Shown one piece after another: positions 36,667 to 44,697 of a stretch of DNA of 64,000 bases (position 1 is its first letter; each line of letters opens with the position of its first letter). The translations under genes were made by a program, and so were the position numbers. Source of the stretch: Iodobacter fluviatilis. Its GTDB lineage: Bacteria > Pseudomonadota > Gammaproteobacteria > Burkholderiales > Chitinibacteraceae. The notes below the pieces were generated by a model. It did not search any database, had not been told where the DNA came from, and was given only the letters and a program-made list of their open reading frames with translations. The stretch is taken from the NCBI RefSeq assembly GCF_900451195.1, contig NZ_UGHR01000004.1, forward strand, positions 558,001-622,000, written 5' to 3'.

Positions 36667-38052
36667 ATGTCTGAACTGATCACGATTAGTCCTATCGATG
36701 GTAGCGAAGTGGTGCGGCGGGCGTATGCCGATGAGCACCATATAGCGGCCACTTTGCGCCGTGCCAAGATTGCCCAACGGGATTGGCGGCAGGTTTCTCT
36801 GGTCGAACGCATGGCGGTACTGAGCCGTGCGGTGGATGCTTTTTCTGCCAATAAAAATGCCATTGCCGAGGCGATTAGCCGCCAGATTGGCCGGCCGATT
36901 CGTTATTCACCCAATGAAGTGGTCGGCTTTGATACGCGGGCGCGGCATATGATGGCGATTGCGCCTGAGGCCTTGGCCGATATCCGGCCTACACCCATTG
37001 ATGGTTTTAACCGCTTTATCCGCCGCGAAGCGCTGGGTGTGGTGCTGGTGGTGGCGCCGTGGAATTACCCGCTGCTGACTGCGGTGAACGCGATTATTCC
37101 TGCGCTGATGGCGGGCAATACCGTGATCTTAAAACACTCGGCGCAAACCCCGCTTTGTGCCGAGCAAATCCACGCTGCCTTTGTGGCGGCTGGCCTGCCA
37201 GCTGGCGTGTTCCAGTATTTGCACACCGATCACGCCAGCACACAAAAGCTGATTCAGGCTAAAGAAATCAAGCATGTTTGTTTTACCGGCTCGGTGGCAG
37301 GCGGCATCGCCGTGGAGCAAGCCGCAGCAGGGCGCTTTATTGGTGTGGGGCTGGAGCTAGGCGGCAACGATGCGGCGCTGGTGCGCAGCGATGCCGATCT
37401 GGCGCACGCCGTGGATACGCTGGTGGATGGTGCGTTTTTTAACTCTGGGCAAAGCTGCTGCGGCACTCAGCGCATCTATGTGCATCAGGCTGTGTATCAG
37501 GAGTTTGTTGATCGCGCGCTGGCGCTGACCGAGCAATATGTTTTGGGCAATCCGCTGGACGCCACCACCACCCTCGGCCCCGTGGTGCGGGTTGCAGCCG
37601 CCAATGCGGTGCGTGCGGTAGAGGCTGATGCGCTGGCCAAAGGCGCAAGCCAGATTGTCGATACCCGCCGCTTTGCGCTGGACGACGGCAAAGGCGCATA
37701 TCTGGCCCCGAGGATTTTTACCGGCGTTAATCACCAGATGCAGCTGATGGCCGACGAATGCTTTGGCCCCGTGGTCGGCATCATGCCGGTGAAAAACGAC
37801 GACGAAGCCATCCGCCTGATGAACGACAGCCCCTACGGCCTGACTTCCGCCGTATTTAGCCGCGATGAAAATATCGCGCTCAATATTGGCAATCAACTGG
37901 AATGCGGCACCTTCTTTATGAACCGCTGCGATTATCTCGACCCGGCGCTACCTTGGACCGGGATTAAACAAACCGGGCGGGGAGCGACTTTATCGGTACT
38001 GGGATATGACTACCTGACAAGGCCGAAGTCGTTTCATTTGAAGCAGATGTAG
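36667..38052 (+). CDS. Aldehyde dehydrogenase, NAD(P)-dependent
   Basis: A protein of 461 residues of the aldehyde dehydrogenase superfamily. It oxidises an aldehyde to a carboxylate. The catalytic residues are visible: PWNYP (131-135), the general base E230 in GLELGGND, and the nucleophile C264 in NSGQSCCG. A TTGGAGTAGCT ribosome binding site precedes the ATG. It lies 47 bases after the ligase gene and probably shares its transcript. In the proposed route it would turn gamma-glutamyl-aminoacetaldehyde into gamma-glutamylglycine. Substrate is inferred from context only; the superfamily is broad. Confidence 0.93.
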   Translation: MSELITISPIDGSEVVRRAYADEHHIAATLRRAKIAQRDWRQVSLVERMAVLSRAVDAFSANKNAIAEAISRQIGRPIRYSPNEVVGFDTRARHMMAIAPEALADIRPTPIDGFNRFIRREALGVVLVVAPWNYPLLTAVNAIIPALMAGNTVILKHSAQTPLCAEQIHAAFVAAGLPAGVFQYLHTDHASTQKLIQAKEIKHVCFTGSVAGGIAVEQAAAGRFIGVGLELGGNDAALVRSDADLAHAVDTLVDGAFFNSGQSCCGTQRIYVHQAVYQEFVDRALALTEQYVLGNPLDATTTLGPVVRVAAANAVRAVEADALAKGASQIVDTRRFALDDGKGAYLAPRIFTGVNHQMQLMADECFGPVVGIMPVKNDDEAIRLMNDSPYGLTSAVFSRDENIALNIGNQLECGTFFMNRCDYLDPALPWTGIKQTGRGATLSVLGYDYLTRPKSFHLKQM

Positions 38053-38450
38053 TGGGTATTTTTTCTATGGCTTAGAGGTGAGCTTTAAGTTTTATATTGG
38101 ATGAGGGCTAATCTTCTGTGCGCTAAACAAAATTAAAAAGTTCTTTTTAGTGCCTTCGGCACGTTGATTTTGGAGCGGTAGCCACCGCTGGGGCGTTCTT
38201 TTCTTGAACGGCCAAGAAAAGAACCAAAAGAAGGCCGCCCCACGAAACACGAAGGCCCCTCATCTGCGGACAATCGAGCGGCGGCTGCGGAACTCGCTTC
38301 GCTCAGACAGTCCTCGCCGAAACCCCGCCCGCTTGTTCCTCGCTTCGGCGTGTTTCAAGGGGACTCTTAAGCCCTACGCCAATAGCGTGGTTCTTACGTT
38401 TTTTCATTGTTTGCGGAAGTTGAAATCAACCCTACTTAATAGGTACTTAA
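38053..38450. other. Repeat-filled gap between the two dehydrogenase genes
   Basis: No gene. Most of it is a family B repeat copy (38141-38374). A plus-strand frame (38204-38557) runs through the repeat and is an artefact of it. Confidence 0.7.
38141..38374. repeat. Repeat family B, copy 1
   Basis: It reads TTTTTAGTGCCTTCGGCACG at the left end. Further in come GGCCAAGAAAAG, CCCCACGAAACACGAAGGCC, CTGCGGACAATCGAG and GTGTTTCAAGGGG. Copy 2 at 39776-40013 is the reverse complement with roughly four fifths identity judged by eye. Fragments occur at 34942-35215 and 58795-58850. Confidence 0.85.
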
Positions 38451-39620
38451 ATGAATCTCGACCGCTACACCGTAAATTGGAATTACCCCACCAATGTGAA
38501 ATGTGGCGTGGGGCGGGTGCAGGATTTGCCGCAGCTGGCACGATCTTTAGGCATTAAAAAACCGCTGCTGATTACCGATCCGGGGCTGGCCACTTTATCG
38601 CCCGTACTCAGCACCCTGACCTTGCTGGATGGGGCCGATTTGCACGCTGGCTTGTTTCACCAGATTAAGGGCAACCCAACAGGGCAGAATGTGGCCGACG
38701 GTGTAGCTGCCTATCGGGAAGGTGGTTTTGATGGCGTGATTGCCTTAGGCGGTGGCTCGGCTTTGGACGCAGCCAAAGCAGTGGCGATGATGGTGGGCCA
38801 AAGTGGGCCGCTTTGGGATTATGTGGATGAAGGCGACAACTGGCTGAGGATTAAAACCGAAGGCATGGCACCCTTGGTGGCGATTCCCACCACGGCAGGC
38901 ACAGGCTCTGAAGTGGGCCGTGCATCGGTAATTACCCATGAAGCTGAGCACGCTAAAAAGATTATTTTTCACCCACGTATGTTGCCAGCGATTGTGATTT
39001 TAGACCCTGTGCTCAGCACCGGCCTGCCCGCTAGGCTTACCGCAGCCACCGGTATGGATGCGCTTAGCCACAGCTTAGAAGCGTATTGCTCGCCGTTTTA
39101 TCACCCGATGGCCAGTGGTATTGCTTTGGAAGGCATGGCGCTGGTGCGCGAATGGCTGCCGCGTGCCGTTGCCGATGGCACAGATCTGGAGGCGCGGATG
39201 CAAATGCTGGTGGCTTCCAGCATGGGGGCGACGGCGTTTCAGCGTGGTTTAGGGGCGATGCATGCGCTGGCGCATCCGCTGGGGGCGCGTTTCGATGCCC
39301 ACCACGGCATGCTCAATGCCATTCTGATGCCCTATGTTTTAAAAGCCAATCAGGCCGAAATAGACGAGCGCATCACCGCCGCCGCCCGCTATCTGGGCCT
39401 GCCCAATCCATCATTTGCCGCATTCCTGGACTGGGTGCTGCGCCTTAGAGAAGAAGTGGGTATCCCTCACACGCTTAAAAGCATAGGCATTAACGAATCT
39501 TGTCTAGAAACCATAGGCTCCGAGGCCGTGGCGGATGGCTCGCACGGCACCAATCCAATTCCGTTTACCCCGCAGCAATATCGCGCCATTTGCGCTGCGG
39601 CTTTGGATGGATTGTTGTAG
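38451..39620 (+). CDS. Iron-containing alcohol dehydrogenase
   Basis: A protein of 389 residues, normal for type III (Fe-dependent) alcohol dehydrogenases. It oxidises an alcohol to an aldehyde with NAD(P). The nucleotide motif ALGGGSALDAAK (98-109) and the IPTTAGTGSEV segment are present. The metal ligands by spacing to FucO are D203, H207, H271 and H285 (GMDALSHSLEAY, GAMHALAHPLG, DAHHG). In this cluster it would oxidise gamma-glutamylethanolamide to the aldehyde. The gene lies between inverted copies of repeat B, at 38141-38374 and 39776-40013. Confidence 0.93.
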   Translation: MNLDRYTVNWNYPTNVKCGVGRVQDLPQLARSLGIKKPLLITDPGLATLSPVLSTLTLLDGADLHAGLFHQIKGNPTGQNVADGVAAYREGGFDGVIALGGGSALDAAKAVAMMVGQSGPLWDYVDEGDNWLRIKTEGMAPLVAIPTTAGTGSEVGRASVITHEAEHAKKIIFHPRMLPAIVILDPVLSTGLPARLTAATGMDALSHSLEAYCSPFYHPMASGIALEGMALVREWLPRAVADGTDLEARMQMLVASSMGATAFQRGLGAMHALAHPLGARFDAHHGMLNAILMPYVLKANQAEIDERITAAARYLGLPNPSFAAFLDWVLRLREEVGIPHTLKSIGINESCLETIGSEAVADGSHGTNPIPFTPQQYRAICAAALDGLL

Positions 39621-39654
39621 GGGTTTGGGGTGTGCATTCAGATGTTGCGTTGCC

Positions 39655-39705
39655 AAACCCAAATCTTTAAACACGGAGTTTCACGGAGAAAAACAAGCCT
39701 TGAAT
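39655..39705. repeat. Repeat family A (left part only)
   Basis: AAACCCAAATCTTTAAACACGGAGTTTCACGGAGAAAAACAAG, followed by a spacer that also aligns with the one after the 34821 copy. Confidence 0.7.
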
Positions 39706-39775
39706 TATGTTGTTTTCTAGGTTTTAAGTATTTCAAAACCCTGTAATTAGGATTCGCATCGCCGCTAGTAGCACG

Positions 39776-40013
39776 GGGCTTAAATTTCCCCTTGAAACAC
39801 GCCGGAGTGAGGAACAAGCGGGACGGGGTTTCGGCAAGGGAGCGAGGCAGCGAGCCAATCCCGCCCGCCGCCGACTCGATTGTCCGCAGCGAAGGGGCCT
39901 TCGTGTTTCGTGGGGTGGCCTTCTTTGGCTTCGTTTCTTGGCCACACAAGAAAGGAAGGTCCAGCGGGACGCCCGCACCTAAATCAACGTGCCGAAGGCA
40001 CTAAAAAATTCTT
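39776..40013. repeat. Repeat family B, copy 2 (inverted relative to copy 1)
   Basis: It runs from GGGCTTAAATTTCCCCTTG to CGTGCCGAAGGCACTAAAAAATTC. Together with copy 1 it forms a large inverted pair around the alcohol dehydrogenase gene. Confidence 0.85.
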
Positions 40014-40092
40014 TTTGTATTTGGGGGCACTGTGCTTAGCCAGTTCGCGAACTTCCACATACAGATCTGAACATCACCCCACTGGAGCAGCT

Positions 40093-41550
40093 ATGCAGCG
40101 GATTGCGGTAGCGGGTATTCAGCATGAAACCAATACTTTTTCGGCGGCTCCTACCACGACGCAGCATTTTATCGAGGCAGATGCTTGGCCGGGGCTGACG
40201 ACGGGCGAGGCGGTTTTGGCGGCGGTGGCGGGGGCTAATTTACCCTTGGCCGGGGCGGTTGACGCGCTGGAGGCGGCTCATTTTCAAGTCTTACCGCTGC
40301 TTTGGGCTTCGGCCAACCCGAGCGGGCGGGTAGAGGATGCCGCATTTGAAGCGCTATGGGCGATGTTTGAGGTGGCGATTTTAAAAGCTGGCCCACTGGA
40401 TGGCGTGTATTTAGACTTGCACGGCGCTTTGGTCTCGGAGCGCTATGACGATGGCGATGGAGAATGGTTGCGCCGCACTCGCGCATTATTGGGTAAACAA
40501 ATCCCTATCGTGGCGTCTCTCGATTTTCATGCCAATGTCAGCCCTTTGATGGTGAGTTCAGCCAGCGCCCTAGTCGGTTATCGCAGCTACCCACATGTGG
40601 ACATGGCCGAAACGGGGGCAAGGGCGGTTAGCTTGTTGCAGCATCTGCTGGCAGGAGAGGTGCTGCATGCGGCATTTGTACAGCTGCCTTTTTTGATTTC
40701 TATGCCATGGCAATGTTCCTTAATCGAGCCAGTGGCTAGGCTGATGCAGGTGGCGGAGCAGGCTGAAACGGGCGATGTTGTGAGCGTGAGTTTCTTCCCC
40801 GGCTTTCCCTTGGCGGATGTGGCCGATGGCGGGCCTAGCCTCTTGGCCTATGCCCAAAGCGCCCGTCTTGCAGAGGCCACCGCCCAGATTTTGGCGCAAA
40901 AAGTGCTTGCGGCAGAGCCGGAGTTTGCAGGCCGGTTGTGGCAGGTGGATGAGGCGCTAAGCTACGCCAAGCAATACGCTGGGCAGGGTAAAACCATTAT
41001 TTTGGCGGACACCTGCGATAACGCAGGCGGCGGGGCAGGTAGTGATTCGGCAGGGATTATTAGTGATGGCTTGAAGATGGGCATGCCCGCCATGGTGGTT
41101 GGCATTCTCTGCGATCCAGCCACGGCACAGGCTGCTCACGCGGCTGGAGTAGGCGGGGTTTTATCGCGGGCCATAGGCCAGGGAAGAAAGGCTAAGGGGG
41201 AATGGCGGGTGATCAGTTTGGGCTCTGGGCAGTTTGCGGCCACCGGGCCATTTTATGCAGGCTGCCAGATGGATTTAGGCCCTATGGCCTGCCTGCAATG
41301 CAAAGGGGTCACTGTATTAGTAAGCAGCCGTAAGCAGCAGGCTGCTGATCAAGCTATGTTTCATCATCTGGGGGTAGAGCCCAGCGAGGCAGAGGTATTG
41401 GTCTTAAAAAGCAGCGTGCATTTTCGTGCCGATTTTGGCGCAATCGCCTCAGAGATTTTAGTGGTTGAGGCTGAGGGTGATCATGTGGCTGATCTGAGCC
41501 GCTTGCAATATCGGGTTTGCAAACGCCCGCCTGCGAGTCGGGCTGCGTGA
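40093..41550 (+). CDS. M81-family metallopeptidase (MlrC-like)
   Basis: A protein of 485 residues from the ATG at 40093 (MQRIAVAGIQHETNTF), with GGAG 5 bases upstream. Signatures of the family are GIQHETNTFS, DLHGALVSE, SLDFHANVS, YPHVDMAETG, and the zinc-site region DNAGGGAGSDSAG. HFRADFG near the C terminus is also typical. MlrC is known as a zinc peptidase that cleaves linear microcystin peptides; most relatives have no known substrate. Here it follows genes that should produce gamma-glutamylglycine, so cleavage of that gamma-glutamyl bond is a reasonable but untested idea. It would replace the PuuD/IpuF-type amidohydrolase, which is absent. Confidence 0.85.
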   Translation: MQRIAVAGIQHETNTFSAAPTTTQHFIEADAWPGLTTGEAVLAAVAGANLPLAGAVDALEAAHFQVLPLLWASANPSGRVEDAAFEALWAMFEVAILKAGPLDGVYLDLHGALVSERYDDGDGEWLRRTRALLGKQIPIVASLDFHANVSPLMVSSASALVGYRSYPHVDMAETGARAVSLLQHLLAGEVLHAAFVQLPFLISMPWQCSLIEPVARLMQVAEQAETGDVVSVSFFPGFPLADVADGGPSLLAYAQSARLAEATAQILAQKVLAAEPEFAGRLWQVDEALSYAKQYAGQGKTIILADTCDNAGGGAGSDSAGIISDGLKMGMPAMVVGILCDPATAQAAHAAGVGGVLSRAIGQGRKAKGEWRVISLGSGQFAATGPFYAGCQMDLGPMACLQCKGVTVLVSSRKQQAADQAMFHHLGVEPSEAEVLVLKSSVHFRADFGAIASEILVVEAEGDHVADLSRLQYRVCKRPPASRAA

Positions 41551-41663
41551 AGGCAAAAGATCTGTAGGCACAGAGATTGGGAAGAATACAGAGCACACTG
41601 AGAAAACCTAGCAATGGTTTTAGTTAATCCCAATTGGTATGTCACGTGGCCATTTTGTCAGAA

Positions 41664-41712
41664 AGTTAAATCTTGAACTACAAAAAACACAGAGCTACAC
41701 AGAGAAAAAAAC
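41664..41712. repeat. Repeat family A fragment
   Basis: GTTAAATCTTGAACTACAAAAAACACAGAGCTACACAGAGAAA is a diverged left part of family A, lying between the M81 gene and the converging tpsB gene. Confidence 0.5.
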
Positions 41713-41768
41713 CAACGATTTTATGGCTTTCACTGTGCAGCTCAGTATCTGCATGACTTAACCACCTA

Positions 41769-43298
41769 TCAGTACTTCATATAAAACCCTAAATGCCCAA
41801 AGCTTTCACCGCGCTCAATCTTGGGCGAGCTGCTGCCGTCCACGATATAGCCCCAGTCTGCGCTGATTAATCCCCAGTCCTGAATTTGCCAGCGTAATCC
41901 AAGACCCACGCTGCTGAGCGCTTCCTGGCTACTTGATCCGGCATCGGGGGAGCGTCTGTGGATGGCGCCTGTGTCTATAAAGCTGAGCAAGCGTAAGCCT
42001 TCATAAATTTTGGGGGTGCTGATTTCTATTGTGCTTTGCACTCCGCTGTCCCCCGTTGCACTTCGGTCACTCACGCCGCGTAAAGAGTTATTGCCCCCTA
42101 ATGCAAACTGCTCTCCCGCGATCAGTGCTTCATTTGAAAACTGGCCACTTAGTTTTAGGCTGGCTTGCCAGTCGCTTGCAAAGCGATACAGACCTTCAGC
42201 CTTGGCGTGCCATGATTGCCAGTTGCTGTATGCGTCTTTGCGGTTGGCCTGATAGGCTTCATCATCATTGCCCACGCCTGATGGCAGATTATGCGTGTAA
42301 TCAAGACCAAAATTAATCTCGATATCTTCGCTTTGCCAATGGCCGTTGTAAGCAATAGTCAGCGGGCGGCTTCGTACATCGGGGCTGAGCTGGCCAACAC
42401 CGGATATATCTGTGCCCCGGAATAATTTATCGTCGATTGCGGCTTCAATTTGCGAGCGGTATTGCCCCTGTGGGGCCAGATAGTAGGTATAGCGCAGCCC
42501 ACCTGATTCACCTTTCCCTGTGATGGTTAAGCCTTCGCCCAAGCTGCCGGAATCCACTTTGGATTGCGCATAATAGGCAGACAGGCTGCCACCCAGCTGA
42601 TACAAGGGCCAGCGGTAGAAAACACCATACTGGCTTACATTATCTGGCTGGCTGGGGGCGGTGGAGTAGCTGACTGTGGCAACATGATCGCTATTAAATA
42701 AGTTGGCGTGCTGCAAGCCTAAAGAAAGACGCAAGCGGCCGTTATCGTCCGAGCCAGAGTTATTACCCGAAACAAAAATACTCCATGGTTTTTGCTGCTG
42801 GGTATCCAGAATCGCTTCAATGCTGTCTGCATCGCCTTCTTTAAAGGTGAGGGTGGTCTGTTTTGCGGGGTTTTCATTGGCTATAACCAGCTGAGTGGTC
42901 ATGGCTTGAAAATTGGGCGAGCCTCCTTCTTGCAGGGCAGGCAGGCTGTTTCTTTGATTTTCTTCATCAAAAAAAGTGTTGTTTTTGATGCTCACTTTAC
43001 TGAGTTTAAAGCTCAGTACTTCCAGAGTAATCGTGCCGCTCACCTCTTGGGGGGGCAGGGTGACACGTAAAAAGCCATGGCCGCGCTCTCTTAAAGCAGA
43101 TTCAAACGTGCTGGCGGCTTGTTGTAAGTCACTTAGCGAGCGGTTATTACCCAGATAAGCTTGCAATAACTGCTGGCTGTCTTGAATAGAAAGAGGATTT
43201 TCACCTCTTACATTAAAGGCTGTCACATTAAAAAGAGGCTCTTCGGCCCATACAAAGCCTGAAATTATGCTGGCGAGTAAACAAAGGCGAAATTTCAT
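41769..43298 (-). CDS. Two-partner secretion transporter (TpsB; ShlB/FhaC/HecB family)
   Basis: A protein of 509 residues from the ATG at 43298 (MKFRLCLLASIISG). It has a signal peptide (to about residue 18, VWA), POTRA-type domains (about 20-170, with VTAFNVRGENPLS and RGHGFLRVTLPPQ), and a C-terminal 16-strand barrel. The LGGNNSLRGVSDR loop is the conserved L6 tip motif (RG in place of RGF/RGY). It exports the adhesin encoded two genes upstream through the outer membrane without ATP. The last residues HLGFYMKY end in an aromatic as expected for a barrel. It lies 19 bases after the FecR-domain gene. Confidence 0.94.
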   Translation of the reverse strand: MKFRLCLLASIISGFVWAEEPLFNVTAFNVRGENPLSIQDSQQLLQAYLGNNRSLSDLQQAASTFESALRERGHGFLRVTLPPQEVSGTITLEVLSFKLSKVSIKNNTFFDEENQRNSLPALQEGGSPNFQAMTTQLVIANENPAKQTTLTFKEGDADSIEAILDTQQQKPWSIFVSGNNSGSDDNGRLRLSLGLQHANLFNSDHVATVSYSTAPSQPDNVSQYGVFYRWPLYQLGGSLSAYYAQSKVDSGSLGEGLTITGKGESGGLRYTYYLAPQGQYRSQIEAAIDDKLFRGTDISGVGQLSPDVRSRPLTIAYNGHWQSEDIEINFGLDYTHNLPSGVGNDDEAYQANRKDAYSNWQSWHAKAEGLYRFASDWQASLKLSGQFSNEALIAGEQFALGGNNSLRGVSDRSATGDSGVQSTIEISTPKIYEGLRLLSFIDTGAIHRRSPDAGSSSQEALSSVGLGLRWQIQDWGLISADWGYIVDGSSSPKIERGESFGHLGFYMKY

Positions 43299-43317
43299 AA
43301 GGTGAAGGAGCTCTTGT

Positions 43318-44697
43318 TTATTTGACCGCACCCGGTTTGCAGCCAAGGTTTGAGGGAATGCCGTTTTTGCTCAGAATGTCACGCAGCGGAATCTTTACAA
43401 TGCCGATGGGGGTTTTATCAAACTCAATAAATACGGGGAGCTCGCGTAAGCGAATTGGGTTGTTCTTGTTTGAGAACCCTGTTTCATCTTTCCCTAAAAA
43501 TAGCACCTGCTGGCTACTATTGTCAGTAAGACTAACATTCCCATCTCGAACGTGTACATAAAGCCCTGGCATATCATTACTGCCCTCGCTTTGACCAAAT
43601 AAGAGTTGCAGATCAACAGGGATAGTATCTGGCCGTGGCACAGGCATATTGCCAAGCCCAGCTGGCGGTGTGGCCGGGCGGATAATGCCGGAGATGCGGA
43701 TCAAAACTGTCTCACCAGGATTAAGCTGTTGAACAGGGCCATTTACAGGGCTGACCGTGATGCGGCCTTCCCATACATAAGCACCAAAGCCATCCATGCC
43801 GGGTAGGGCTGGATCTGCGCAGGCGGCAGTGCATTCAAAATCGACCCCTGTGCCGCGGATACCAATCGTGGCGCTTTTGGTGGTGTATTGCACCGCATCG
43901 GGTTTGGCTTTGCCAATTAAGCCCGTTAAAGCGCGTAACCCCCCTTTGAATAAGGAGAGGCCAAAGCTGCCTTCTGCAGGAGCGGTGGCTTTGTATTCAA
44001 AGCGATCAATCTGCATTTGTGTGTCGCTGCGTAAAGACACCTTGCCCCCATCCCTGAAGGCCAGTACCAGCGCACCATCGGCGGTGGTTTCAACCCGCTC
44101 GCCCACATACACTGCGCCGCCTTGCACCAGAATGCGTAATACGCCTTCCTTGTTTCTGGCATTGGCTTTGCCCGACAGGCTGACCACACGGGCAGCGGCA
44201 GCGACTTCAATGGCCTTGTTTTGCTGAGTGGGGGCTTCTTTTGCTTCTTGCGCGCAATCGCCGGCACAAAGCCTTGCATCAAAATCAGTGCCGCGAATCC
44301 CGATGGTGGCGCTGGAGGTTTGAATTTTAGCTGCGGTGGCAGATTGCTTAGAAATTAAGCCGGTAACCGCTCGCAGGCCACCTTTAAACAGGCCCAAAAC
44401 CATGCCATCTTCACGCCCTGCTTGGCCAAAGGCAAAACTATCGATTTTCATCCTGGTATCAGGGCGTACCGTAATCTGGCCACCATCATTAAACTTCAGC
44501 ACGGCGTGGCTATTGGGCGCGGTAATGATTTCATCGCCTTCATTTAAAATCGAGCCTTTACCAATCAGCTTAAGCCCGCCACTTTTACCCTGAGCCGAAG
44601 CCGCGCCTTGCACCGAAGCCACTTCGGCCACAATGGCCGCATAGCTTGGCACTTGCAGTAAAAAAATAATAAAAAAGAGCTTAAGGGCAGTTGGCAT
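43318..44697 (-). CDS. Exported protein with two FecR-like modules, part of the TPS operon
   Basis: A protein of 459 residues from the ATG at 44697 (MPTALKLFFIIFLLQ), with a GGAG site; it overlaps the adhesin gene by 17 bases. A cleavable signal peptide (ending SYA) sends it out of the cytoplasm. Two tandem FecR-type modules follow, each with GD/GER..., DGG, LF KGGLRA(V/L)TGLI and SATIGIRGT (about residues 25-160 and 175-300). The pairs SLFKGGLRALTGLI and GLFKGGLRAVTGLI show the duplication. Unlike FecR itself there is no cytoplasmic anti-sigma part and no sigma factor gene. Its place between adhesin and transporter suggests a periplasmic or surface accessory for secretion. Confidence 0.82.
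   Translation of the reverse strand: MPTALKLFFIIFLLQVPSYAAIVAEVASVQGAASAQGKSGGLKLIGKGSILNEGDEIITAPNSHAVLKFNDGGQITVRPDTRMKIDSFAFGQAGREDGMVLGLFKGGLRAVTGLISKQSATAAKIQTSSATIGIRGTDFDARLCAGDCAQEAKEAPTQQNKAIEVAAAARVVSLSGKANARNKEGVLRILVQGGAVYVGERVETTADGALVLAFRDGGKVSLRSDTQMQIDRFEYKATAPAEGSFGLSLFKGGLRALTGLIGKAKPDAVQYTTKSATIGIRGTGVDFECTAACADPALPGMDGFGAYVWEGRITVSPVNGPVQQLNPGETVLIRISGIIRPATPPAGLGNMPVPRPDTIPVDLQLLFGQSEGSNDMPGLYVHVRDGNVSLTDNSSQQVLFLGKDETGFSNKNNPIRLRELPVFIEFDKTPIGIVKIPLRDILSKNGIPSNLGCKPGAVK

Larger units (their letters stand above)
39621..40092. other. Repeat-filled gap between alcohol dehydrogenase and M81 peptidase
   Basis: No gene. It contains a family A part (39655-39705) and family B copy 2 (39776-40013). 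The GGAG ribosome binding site of the peptidase is at 40084-40087. Confidence 0.7.

Noticed and set aside
38204..40004. Open frames inside the B repeats (38204-38557, 39638-39949, 39792-40004)
   Set aside because: They exist only because the GC-rich repeat lacks stop codons; the same translation appears in both copies and has no gene-like start.
43318..44697. The FecR-domain protein as an anti-sigma/signalling FecR
   Set aside because: It starts with a cleavable signal peptide, has no cytoplasmic regulatory part, and no ECF sigma factor or TonB receptor is adjacent.
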